Source: an uncultured Methanobrevibacter sp.
Lineage (GTDB): Archaea > Methanobacteriota > Methanobacteria > Methanobacteriales > Methanobacteriaceae
DNA: 64,000 nt
NCBI RefSeq assembly: GCF_902771435.1
Contig: NZ_CACXXB010000008.1
Span: forward strand, 34,956-98,955
Reading direction: 5' to 3'
Both the position numbers and the translations under genes were made by a program. Position 1 is the stretch's first letter. Each line of letters begins with the position of its first letter. Below, piece by piece: positions 9,430-18,700 of this stretch. The notes beneath the pieces were generated by a model, which was given only the letters and a program-made list of their open reading frames with translations, was not told the origin of the DNA and searched no databases.

Positions 9430-9696
9430 TAACTTCTATAAGTTAGGGATATTGCACAAAGGTGTATTGCTTACCGATTGGTCTCTGATGAACTTTAAAT
9501 AGAAACAATGCCTAAAATAATAAATGGAAATGAGAAGGTTAAAACTTTCTTTTCAATGATAAAAAGGAAAAACATTTATATTGTAAAATTGCCTGAACCT
9601 TTGGGGCGAGGGGATAGCACACTAACCCTATGCTCATTAGAGTATGCGGCCTGGGAAGTAAGAATCATCAACTTCTAAAAGTTGAGGTAGTTCTAC
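9430..9696 (+). mobile_element. Internally deleted IS200/IS605-like element (MITE-like)
   Basis: Two similar hairpins bound the segment: TAACTT/AAGTTA at 9430-9445 and CAACTT/AAGTTG at 9669-9684, each with a CTA-containing loop. The right one is followed by GAGGTAGTTC, resembling the subterminal palindrome and GGTAGTTC end seen in many IS200/IS605 elements. A 56-codon frame inside ends in the right hairpin, as tnpB genes often do. No transposase domain is present. The element supplies the leader of nnr. Confidence 0.45.
9508..9678 (+). pseudogene. Short ORF resembling the C-terminal tail of TnpB/OrfB
   Basis: A 56-residue frame starting MPKIINGNEKVK and ending EVRIINF, with the stop codon inside the right-end hairpin. 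The LGRGDSTLT segment followed by a Glu and a short tail recalls the poorly conserved C-terminus of IS605-family TnpB, which often reads LTPVE there. No RuvC motif or zinc-finger cysteines are present, so it cannot be a working nuclease. It may be a remnant, or an unrelated small ORF. Confidence 0.35.
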
Positions 9697-9736
9697 ATAC
9701 AAGATTTTGTGGAATGGAGTAAAAGTGGGGGATATT

Positions 9737-11278
9737 ATGAAACCCATTGACATGATGGTAACGGATTATAATTGTGAATATTTAGGATTGTCTAGATTAT
9801 GCTTGATGGAATCTGCCGGAAAATCTCTGGCCGAAGAAGTAGGTAAAATTGCTGTTTATACATTTTCAAAACCTGTTAAAGTCGTGATTTTTACAGGTTC
9901 CGGTGGAAATGGTGGAGACGGTTTTGTTGCTGCAAGATACTTGCTCAATAGGGGTTATGATGTTGACATTTACATGTTGAAGGACAACATTCACTCAGAA
10001 GAGGCAAAAACAAATTTGGAAATCTTGAGAAATATGAAACCACGTCTGTCACGTTTGAACATCTATAATCTCAAAACATTGGCTGACATTAATGACTGTG
10101 AAGTTGCCAAAAGCGGACATAATGAATTCGTTATTGTTGATGGGCTTTTGGGAACTGGAATTAAGGGCAAACTTCAAACAAATGTCAGAAGAGCTATTGA
10201 AGTCATCAATGATTCCAAGGGAATTAAGATAAGTGTTGATGTGCCTTCAGGAATGGATCCCTTAACAGGCAATGTTGATGATTTGGCTGTCATTCCGGAT
10301 TATACAATAAGTTTTCATAAAATCAAAAATGGGGTTAGGGATGCTGAAGAGGAAGTTGTTGGGGGTCTTGTAACTGCAGATATCGGAATTCCATTTGAAG
10401 CTGAATACTTTGTTAATTATGGTGACTTTTTAAGACTTAAAAACAGACCTGTAAATTCTCATAAGGGCAATAATGGTCGGTTGTTGATAGTTGGTGGAAA
10501 TAAAGATTATTCCGGTGCCCCTGCTATTGCGGGAATGGCTGCAATTGGTGCAGGTGCAGATTTGGTTTATGTGGCTTCACCTGAAAAGGCGGCACAAGCC
10601 ATAAAATCAACATCTCCTGATTTAATTGTAAAGGAACTGCCTGGCGATAAATTATCTCTTGAACATGTCGATGAAATTATAAAACTGGCTGAAAATGTAG
10701 ATGCTTTACTGATTGGCCCCGGTGCCGGAATTGATGAGGAAACCTCTAAATTATTCAATGTTCTTGTAACCAAGATTAAAAAACCAATTGTTTTGGATGC
10801 TGATAGCCTGAAACAGGTTGAAATGTCATTGATTAAAAATCGTGATGACATTGTGCTTACACCACATATTTTTGAGTTCAAATCATTTTTCAATGTTGAT
10901 GATGATTTAAAGTTGGATATTGATTCCTATGACTTTAAAAAAGTGGATGAAAATATTACTTGCTTCCAGCAGATTTCCCGACAAATTAAGGCAACCGTCA
11001 TTGTTAAGGGCCAGTATGATTTGATATTGTCCGGAACCAAATTCAGAATAAATAAATCCGGAAATCCTGGAATGACTGTTGGTGGAACTGGCGATGCACT
11101 TGCCGGAATTACAACAAGTTTGCTCTCACAGGGTTTAAATACTTTTGACAGTGCTTGTTTAGGCGTTTTCATCAATGGACTTGCAGGCGATGAAGCATAT
11201 AAAGTAAAAGGAAACGGATTTTCAGCATCAGATTTGGTATCCTACATTGGAACTGTGATTAAAAATGGATTACGTTAA
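9737..11278 (+). CDS. nnr: Bifunctional NAD(P)H-hydrate epimerase/dehydratase
   Basis: A 513-residue repair enzyme that epimerises and dehydrates NADHX/NADPHX back to NAD(P)H. The N-terminal YjeF-N epimerase domain (about 1-210) shows GSGGNGGDGFVAAR; the C-terminal ADP/ATP-dependent dehydratase domain (about 220-513) shows NGRLLIVGG, GPGAG, VLDADSL and GGTGDALAG. Translation can also be opened at 9707, but ATG 9737 has GGGGGAT upstream and fits family starts. Its 3' end overlaps sfsA by 14 bp, indicating an operon. Confidence 0.93.
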   Translation: MKPIDMMVTDYNCEYLGLSRLCLMESAGKSLAEEVGKIAVYTFSKPVKVVIFTGSGGNGGDGFVAARYLLNRGYDVDIYMLKDNIHSEEAKTNLEILRNMKPRLSRLNIYNLKTLADINDCEVAKSGHNEFVIVDGLLGTGIKGKLQTNVRRAIEVINDSKGIKISVDVPSGMDPLTGNVDDLAVIPDYTISFHKIKNGVRDAEEEVVGGLVTADIGIPFEAEYFVNYGDFLRLKNRPVNSHKGNNGRLLIVGGNKDYSGAPAIAGMAAIGAGADLVYVASPEKAAQAIKSTSPDLIVKELPGDKLSLEHVDEIIKLAENVDALLIGPGAGIDEETSKLFNVLVTKIKKPIVLDADSLKQVEMSLIKNRDDIVLTPHIFEFKSFFNVDDDLKLDIDSYDFKKVDENITCFQQISRQIKATVIVKGQYDLILSGTKFRINKSGNPGMTVGGTGDALAGITTSLLSQGLNTFDSACLGVFINGLAGDEAYKVKGNGFSASDLVSYIGTVIKNGLR

Positions 11279-12008
11279 AGGAATTTTTAAAAACCGTCCG
11301 AACAGGTTCATTGCGGAAGTGGAAGTTGACGGCAGTCTAGAGAAAGCTCACGTTCCAAATACCGGGCGATGTAAGGAGCTTTTGGTTGATGGGGCTGCAG
11401 TTTGGCTCATGCCTTCTGATAATCCTAACCGCAAGACTAAATTTTCACTTCATTTTGTTGAGAACAGGGGTGAGTTGGTATCACTTTACTCGCAGCAAGC
11501 TAACAGTATTGTATATGATGCAATCAAAGATGGCAAAATAAAGGAACTTTCCGGATATTCTCATCATCAAAGAGAAAAAACTGTAGATAACTCACGAATT
11601 GATATATACTTGGCTAATGAAGAAGATGATTGTTGCGGAATGAGCTTTTTAACAGAACCTTGTTATGTTGAAGTCAAAGGTGTAACATTAATAGTCGATG
11701 GTGAAGCAAGGTTTCCCGATGCTCCGACAGAAAGGGGAGCAAAACATTTAAAAGAACTGATTAAGCTTAAAAAACAGGGAAACAGATGTGTTGTGTTTTT
11801 CCTGATTCAGCATCCTCTTGGCAGTTTCTTCAGACCAAACTGGGAAAATGACCCTGTATTCAGCCAGACATTAAATGAAGCTTACGATGAAGGTGTGGAA
11901 ATCCTTGTTTATAAATGTGACAATCGTTTAGACGGTATTGACTTGGTTCCCGAATCACTGGACTTTGATTTGGGAAAGAGTTTCGCCAATGGCATCGTTA
12001 ATGACTAA
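11265..12008 (+). CDS. sfsA: SfsA family DNA/RNA nuclease-like protein
   Basis: A 247-residue homologue of sugar fermentation stimulation protein A. Family features are RPNRFIAEVEVDG, HVPNTGRCKEL, YVEVKGVTL, RFPDAPTERGAKHL and FLIQHP. The VEVKG region resembles a PD-(D/E)XK nuclease core, and some SfsA proteins bind or cut nucleic acid; the role in archaea is unclear. It overlaps nnr in another frame, and its last 54 bp overlap the end of the opposing sirtuin gene. Confidence 0.9.
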   Translation: MDYVKGIFKNRPNRFIAEVEVDGSLEKAHVPNTGRCKELLVDGAAVWLMPSDNPNRKTKFSLHFVENRGELVSLYSQQANSIVYDAIKDGKIKELSGYSHHQREKTVDNSRIDIYLANEEDDCCGMSFLTEPCYVEVKGVTLIVDGEARFPDAPTERGAKHLKELIKLKKQGNRCVVFFLIQHPLGSFFRPNWENDPVFSQTLNEAYDEGVEILVYKCDNRLDGIDLVPESLDFDLGKSFANGIVND

Positions 12009-12683
12009 TGTTGCAGCATTGTCGTAAGGTGTTTCACTTTTATTAATCAGGACAAGATTTTTCCCGTTAAAGTAATTAATCAGGCCAGCGGCAGGATATA
12101 CGACAAGTGAAGTTCCTCCAATGATTAATGTTTCCGCATTTGAAATATAGTCAATTGCAAAACTCAAAACTGCATTATTCAGGGGTTCTTCGTATAATAC
12201 GACATCAGGTTTCACAATTCCTCCGCATTCACACCTTGGAATGCCGTCACTTTCTAGAATGTAATCCAGATCATACTCTTTATTGCAAATCTGACAATAA
12301 TTTCTGTGAATTGATCCATGAAGCTCCATCACTTCTTTGCTTCCTGCTTTCTGGTGAAGTCCGTCGATATTTTGAGTAATGACTGCTCTTATTTTTCCTG
12401 CTTTTTCAAGTTCCGCAAGTTTCAAATGAGCAGGATTGGGTTCAGCATCCTTAAAGACAAGGGTGTCCTTATAATATTCAAAAAATTCTTCAGTATGGTC
12501 TAAATAGTAGCTATGTGAAATTAAATTCTCTGGGGTATCCCCATATTTTTCCAAACTCTTAAAGATTCCGCTTTCGGATCTGAAATCGGGAATTCCGCTT
12601 TCTGTTGATACTCCGGCTCCTCCGAAAAATACGATGTTGTCTGAAGAGTCGATGATTTCCTGTAACTCGTTAATTTTGGACAT
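11955..12683 (-). CDS. cobB: NAD-dependent protein deacylase, Sir2 family
   Basis: A 242-residue sirtuin that removes acyl groups from lysines using NAD. It has GGAGVSTESGIPDFRS (NAD binding, about 21-36), TQNIDGLH, the HGS catalytic histidine region and four zinc cysteines arranged CQIC and CECG. The start at 12683 (MSKIN) is preferred over a longer frame with an atypical leader from 12725. No Shine-Dalgarno is evident, so it may be leaderless. It overlaps sfsA tail to tail by 54 bp. Confidence 0.92.
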   Translation of the reverse strand: MSKINELQEIIDSSDNIVFFGGAGVSTESGIPDFRSESGIFKSLEKYGDTPENLISHSYYLDHTEEFFEYYKDTLVFKDAEPNPAHLKLAELEKAGKIRAVITQNIDGLHQKAGSKEVMELHGSIHRNYCQICNKEYDLDYILESDGIPRCECGGIVKPDVVLYEEPLNNAVLSFAIDYISNAETLIIGGTSLVVYPAAGLINYFNGKNLVLINKSETPYDNAATLVINDAIGETLSQIKVQ

Positions 12684-12767
12684 GATTAATTGTATGTGAT
12701 AAACTTTTAAATATTTTTTCAACATAATAGTTATTATAAAGTTGTTATTAAAATTGTGGGGATTTAA

Positions 12768-14411
12768 TTGGAAAACATTAATTCAAATCTTGATTGGATG
12801 GTTTACTGGTCGCTTAAAGGACATTACCCAAGAAATAGCCAAATCAAGCTTATAAATAAAATCAATTGGGCTATTGGTGAGGGATATAAATATATTATTC
12901 TTGAAGCAGGAACCGGTATTGGAAAATCTGCAATCGCTACAACGCTTGCAAATATGTATGATGATTCATATATCCTTACAATGACAAAACAACTTCAGGA
13001 ACAGTATCTTGATGATTTTGGAGATATGCTTGTTGAAATAAAAGGTCGTGGAAACTACAAATGCAACTATAAGGGCAACTGTGACTTCTGCATTAAGGCG
13101 GAATATAATTTAAGGAAATGCAGTGACTGCGACTATAATATGGCTTTTAAAAAAGCGGTGGAAGCTAAAAATGTAATTACAAATTATGATTATTTATTCT
13201 ATGCAGGTGTAGCAAATCCCCTTTTGGATTCTCGTGAATTGCTTATTTTGGATGAGGCACATAATCTGGAACGTAAAATGTTGATGCTGTCATCATCTGA
13301 ATTGAACAGGGAATATATTTCAACCAAATTCGGTATTGATATTTTTGAACCGTTGATGTATGGTACAAAATCAATCAACGAATTGAAAAGAAATCCTGAT
13401 TACTGGATTGAATTGTGTGACGATTTGATTAAGGAATGTAAAAAAAGAATTAAAAAAATTGAAGGCGATGCCGATAAGTCTGTTCAGGTCACTTTGGATG
13501 AATTTGAAAGCAATCCCTCCAAATATTCTAATTTTGACTATATTGAAAAGCAAAATCTTGAGCAGGACATGAAGTCTTTTGCATCTATTTCTTTGGGACT
13601 GTTGCATAAGGAGCTAATAATTGACCTGCCAGATAAAAACACCATTGTAAATAATGCCATGGATATTTCGGCCGAATTTAAACCATATTCTGTTTTGGAT
13701 GATACTCAAAATCTATTGAAATTGGGAAATGTCTGCATATTTTTAACCGGAACTCTTGGAAGCAAGGATAAGTTTTGTGAGTGGAATAACATAAATCCTG
13801 ATGAAACTTATTACATTTATGAAAAAAGTCCCTTTGATGTGGCTAAAAGACCGATATATGTTGATTTTGTAGGTAGAATGAGTGGATTTAGGCGAGGAAT
13901 TCCAAAATGGAAAAATAAAAGAGCCATCGAAAAAATTAAAGAAATATTGAATATGCATAAAAACGAAAAGGGAGTAATACATACTTCAAGTAATGAGCAG
14001 GCATTTTGGATTATTGACCAGTTAAGGGAGTATAATCTCATGTTTGTCGGTGGTGAGGATAGAAATCGCACTTTAAAGGAATTTACAGAATCGAAAGAAA
14101 ATATAATTCTTATTGGGGCCTCCATTAAAGATGGTGTTGATTTCAAGGGTGATTTGTGCAGATTTCAGATAGTATTTAAAGTTCCTTATCCTCAATTAAA
14201 TGAGCAGGTAAAATACAGGAGGGATTTGGACCCCAAATGGTTTTACTACCAGACGGTAATGGCACTGATGCAGGCTTATGGTAGGGGAATTCGTGACAGT
14301 GATGATTACTGTGTGATGTATATTATAGATTCAAGTTTCAAACAGCTGTTTGACTATAATCGAGGATTTTTCAATGAATATTTCGCAGAAGCGATACAAA
14401 AAAAGAAGTAA
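12768..14411 (+). CDS. DinG/XPD-type Fe-S DNA helicase (SF2)
   Basis: A 547-residue ATP-dependent helicase. It has a Walker A (AGTGIGKS, 47-54), a cysteine cluster C99, C105, C108, C118 and C121 matching the Fe-S domain of XPD/DinG proteins, DEAH at 162-165, and a C-terminal QAYGRGIRD motif. These enzymes unwind DNA 5' to 3' in repair. It starts with TTG at 12768, preceded by GTGGGG. It stands alone, divergent from the sirtuin gene. Confidence 0.87.
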   Translation: MENINSNLDWMVYWSLKGHYPRNSQIKLINKINWAIGEGYKYIILEAGTGIGKSAIATTLANMYDDSYILTMTKQLQEQYLDDFGDMLVEIKGRGNYKCNYKGNCDFCIKAEYNLRKCSDCDYNMAFKKAVEAKNVITNYDYLFYAGVANPLLDSRELLILDEAHNLERKMLMLSSSELNREYISTKFGIDIFEPLMYGTKSINELKRNPDYWIELCDDLIKECKKRIKKIEGDADKSVQVTLDEFESNPSKYSNFDYIEKQNLEQDMKSFASISLGLLHKELIIDLPDKNTIVNNAMDISAEFKPYSVLDDTQNLLKLGNVCIFLTGTLGSKDKFCEWNNINPDETYYIYEKSPFDVAKRPIYVDFVGRMSGFRRGIPKWKNKRAIEKIKEILNMHKNEKGVIHTSSNEQAFWIIDQLREYNLMFVGGEDRNRTLKEFTESKENIILIGASIKDGVDFKGDLCRFQIVFKVPYPQLNEQVKYRRDLDPKWFYYQTVMALMQAYGRGIRDSDDYCVMYIIDSSFKQLFDYNRGFFNEYFAEAIQKKK

Positions 14412-14414
14412 AAG

Positions 14415-14432
14415 GATAGCATAAAAGCTATC
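14415..14432. terminator. Bidirectional stem-loop between helicase and argG
   Basis: A six-pair stem GATAGC/GCTATC with an ATAAAA loop; T-rich runs follow on both strands. It overlaps the last codons of argG. Confidence 0.6.
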
Positions 14433-15606
14433 TGTTTAATTTTTGATAATTTGCAGCTTGAAGACCGTGGTATCTAATCATACCTTCAACGTCTCTCTGG
14501 TCAGTTTCTTTGTCTTCAAATGTAATTTGTTCTATGCTGTGTAAGCTGAATGGAGATTTTCTGGATATTGGTTGGATTGAACCTTTGAACAGTTTCATTA
14601 CAACTTCTCCACTTACTCTTTCTTGCATATTGTCGATTGCTTGGTCAAGGTCTTCTCTTAAAGGTTCTTGCCAGAGTGCTCTGTAAACAAGGTCTGCGTA
14701 GAGTCCGGACATGTATTCTGCAAATCTTAACTCATCAGTAGTTAAAACCAGTTCTTCTAATGCTTGGTGAGCTGCAATCAATAATTTTGCACCAGGGGTT
14801 TCATATATTTCCCTACTTTTAATACCAATCATTCTGTTTTCAATTGTGTCTACTCTACCGATTCCGTGGGATCCTGCAATTTCATTTGATTTGATGATGA
14901 TATCTATCAATGGCATCATTTCGCCGTTAATGGCTACAGGAACACCTTCTTCAAATTCGATAGATACTTTTTCCGGTTCATCTTTAGCATCTTCCCAAGA
15001 GGCGGTCCATTCGTAGATATCTTCCGGAGGTTCATTTGCAGGGTCTTCTAAGACATCCCCTTCAATTGCTCTTCCCCAGAGGTTTTCATCGATACTGTAA
15101 ATTTTATCATAAGTTAACTCGATTCCTTTTGATTCGGCATATGCCTTTTCTTCGGTTCTTGTTAAGTTCATTTCTCTGATTGGTGCAATGATATCCAAAT
15201 CGGACATTGCAAGGATAATTGCTTCAAATCTGAATTGGTCGTTTCCTTTTCCAGTACAACCATGAGCAATTGCAGTTGCTCCTTCTTTTTCAGCTAATTC
15301 TACAAGTTTTTGAGCAATTAATGGTCTTGCAAAAGCAGTACTTAATGGGTATCCTTCATATTCGGCATTTGCTTTGATTCCACGTGCGATGTATTCGTTG
15401 GCGAATTCTTCTTTAGCATCTATATTGTAGTGTTTTAATCCTCCAATTTTAGCTGCACTTTCTTTTGCTTTTTCCATTTCTTCTTCGCCCTGTCCAACAT
15501 CTACGCATGCGGTAATAACTTCTACATTGTATTTTTCTTCTAATAATTTAACACAAACGGAGGTGTCAAGTCCTCCACTGAATGCTAAAAGTACTTTATC
15601 AGTCAT
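14428..15606 (-). CDS. argG: Argininosuccinate synthase
   Basis: A 392-residue enzyme that joins citrulline and aspartate using ATP in arginine synthesis. It shows the PP-loop [11 protein letters not shown] near residue 8, [23 protein letters not shown] and the family's usual length. GGTGAT lies before the ATG, and a TATA-like element lies about 50 bp upstream. It is monocistronic between two terminators. Confidence 0.96.
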   Translation of the reverse strand: MTDKVLLAFSGGLDTSVCVKLLEEKYNVEVITACVDVGQGEEEMEKAKESAAKIGGLKHYNIDAKEEFANEYIARGIKANAEYEGYPLSTAFARPLIAQKLVELAEKEGATAIAHGCTGKGNDQFRFEAIILAMSDLDIIAPIREMNLTRTEEKAYAESKGIELTYDKIYSIDENLWGRAIEGDVLEDPANEPPEDIYEWTASWEDAKDEPEKVSIEFEEGVPVAINGEMMPLIDIIIKSNEIAGSHGIGRVDTIENRMIGIKSREIYETPGAKLLIAAHQALEELVLTTDELRFAEYMSGLYADLVYRALWQEPLREDLDQAIDNMQERVSGEVVMKLFKGSIQPISRKSPFSLHSIEQITFEDKETDQRDVEGMIRYHGLQAANYQKLNR

Positions 15607-15719
15607 AAAATCACCATAATTAATTCCAATAAAAATGAATTATCAAGATATATTTATATGGTTAATAGTATTTAAAATTTTTAAAAGCGCATTGCTACTG
15701 CAAAAATGTTTATTTAAAT

Positions 15720-15756
15720 AAAAAAAGTAATGAAAGTCTCGCCAGTCAAAGGCGAG
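15720..15756 (-). terminator. Terminator of the 15.8-23.2 kb adhesin operon
   Basis: A GC-rich stem CTCGCC/GGCGAG (15738-15743 with 15751-15756) is followed on the minus strand by a T-rich run. Confidence 0.75.
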
Positions 15757-15764
15757 AAGTCCAT

Positions 15765-18700
15765 TTAAGTAAAGTATACAAGTTTGTCTTCATTTTGGTA
15801 ATGATCCGCAACGGATTTAAGGGAATTAACTCCTTTTGCTGCTGTTTTAGTATAAAGTTGATTTAATGCAATCTTTATGTAATTTCCTGCATTAATTCCG
15901 CTGATACCATTCATTGCACCGCCTAATGGTGTGAATTGTATTCCGCTTCCGATACCTTTCAATACATGGCTCCAGAAGGTACTGTAATCCTGATGGTCAC
16001 TTGAATATATTAAACCATAAGCTCCACCTAAAACCCCTCCGACAACAGCGTTGATGCCCATTGAAATTATTGGGGCTGCCACATACTCTGCAGCTGCAAA
16101 ATACCATCCGGTTCCTAAACTGGCTGACAGGATAAGTAAGGTAAAACCACTTTCCGTCACATCCCTTACCCATGAAGCCATTGGATGGTTTTCATAGTTG
16201 TTGTGTTTATTTCCAAATATGACGACGTCTTCAAGGGAACCGTCATTATTGTAAATGTCTATTTTTGTTTTCAAATTAGGGACTGAAGAATAACCGGTAT
16301 TGTCCTTAAATATGGACATGATGACTTTAGCGGATCCGGTGGTATATATTGCTCCACCATATTTGGCGTAATTGTTTGTGAATGTGGAGTTAAATACGCT
16401 CAGTAAACCGTTATTTACTATTGCACCTCCATAATCTGACTTGTATTTATAGTCAACTTTATTATTGTTGAATATGGAGTTTGTAATTGTTAGTTTGCCC
16501 TTATTTTCAATGGCAATGTTGAATCCTTCCACGGTCAGATTATTGATTTGGACATTTGCGCGGGTAGTTGTTGTTAGGAATTGTGTGGTGTCGTCATCTT
16601 TTTGATTTTGAACAAATACTCTAGCGCCTGCTCCATTAATAATCAGTAGTCCGTAATCTACCTTGAATAAGCTTTGGGAGTTAGGTACGGTACCGTAATC
16701 TCCTTTAACCAAGGTAATGTTCATGATGTCATATTTGGTATTTCCATTAACTACTTTAGAAGCTCTCATCAGGGACGCCAAATTATCCACAACCACATTG
16801 TAAACTGTATTGTTGAGGCTTTCCCTAAGCAGGTATATTCCTTCATCTTCAGTCTTTATTGTAGATGGAGACAATCCTTTACAGTTGACCAGCCTAGCTA
16901 CGGATAACATTTCAATATCAAAATCATTTTTGTCATTGTTTTTCCAAACTAAATTTGATTTGATTACATTTCCTGTGAACTGGCAATTGTAGAATACTCC
17001 CTTTGCAGATTTTCCAATACTGTAGTAAGCTCCACCCTTATTGGCCCCATTGTCCTTGAATAGTGAATCATAGCAGTACACATTACCAAAGTTTCTTATT
17101 GCACCTCCATAGTCTCCAATTTTTATTTTATGATGTATTATGTTGTCTTTAAAGGTACAGTTGATAGCTGTGAATGTACCGTAATTCAGGATGGCAGTAT
17201 TGAATCCGGACAGGGTCATATTTATCAAGGTTAGGGAACCGTAGTTTGGAACGTATGCGAAATGATAATCATCAGATGCATCGTTTCCGGTCAGTTTTAT
17301 TGTAGCTCCATTACCGTTAATGATTACAGGTTTGGATTTGATGTCCAAATAGCTGCGGTCCCATACAATCATTATTACTGAAGGATCTGATATTGCACTG
17401 CGCCAGTCATATTTGTCTCTATATTTTTTAAGTTCATCAGCAGATATAATGTATTCTCCTTTATCTAATGTCACGTTGAACAATGTTGCATCGTTCGAAC
17501 CGTCCAGCCATTCCCTGAAATTATTAAATCCATTCATATCGGAGATATGGAAAGTTTTAGTCATATTTTTGGTTAAACTATTTAGTGTCATTTTGCATAG
17601 GGAAGCATTATAATCAAAGTAACCGTTTTTCTCAACATGTTCAAATGCATTCCAGTCATCGTCATAAATGACAACCATACTCTTTGCAACTGCACGAACA
17701 TTATCGTCTTTTGTTTTGAAGCTGCATTTGATGAAGTCTGTCAAGGAATTTGTATCCGCATATAAAACTCCTCCATCATTGTATTCGCGGTTTCCACCGT
17801 TGTCGTTTCCATTGAATATGCAATTATTGAATGTTGCCTTATTCATGTTGTGGATTACTGAACCCCGAGTTTTAGTGGCCCAGAATTTAGCATTATTTTC
17901 TGTGTATGTACATTTTTCACTATACACTTCCCCTGCATTTGCAAATACTCTGTAGAATTTTTTGAATTCAAGATTATCTACCATGACTCTTGTATTTGAA
18001 TCCAAACTCATGAAATTGTGTTTATAGTTATCCTCAATTGTTGCACCGTTACCGTGAATGATTAATGAACCGTGGGTCAAATGAACAAGGTAATACCATT
18101 CGCTGTCTCTCCAGAAGTTCTCAGTTACCTTATATGTGTTCTTTTTGAGATTTATGGTGGTAACGTCCACCTTGTAGTCTGAACTTGCCATTTTTCTTAA
18201 AACTTCAGTAAGTTCCTGTGAATTGGAAACTGTGACATTATACAGAATAAATGCTTCACCAGTTCCCATAATATATCTGTAGGTATCCTTGCCAAGAACG
18301 GAATACATTGCAGCATCGCTTGCCTTAGTAAATGTTTCATTTGCATACACTGGCAACAATGCACCGTAGGATGTGCCTTTAAGGCCCAAATCTAGGATTG
18401 CATACTTATTGGTTACAGTAATGAAATCCTTAAAGGTTTTTCCTGCAAATGTTGTTTCAACAGTGTAGTTGCCTGCTGTCACATTCAATATGAAGTGTGC
18501 TAAACCTTCTTTGGTGGTAAGGCCTGTAAATGTTTTTCCTCCAACCTTGAATGTTACAGTTTTGTTGGCTGAAGCATTGAGCTGTATAATGTATGGGTCA
18601 TAGATGTTGTATATTGCATTTCTTTTAGATACTGTAATCTTATTTGTGTATGATTGGCCAGTAACATTGTTTATTGCTTTAACTGTGTATTGGCCAGGCT

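Noticed and set aside
10567..11175. Antisense frames over nnr, and similar ones over ehbK, the adhesins and the helicases
   Set aside because: They mirror conserved genes in other frames and show no recognisable motifs or start signals of their own.
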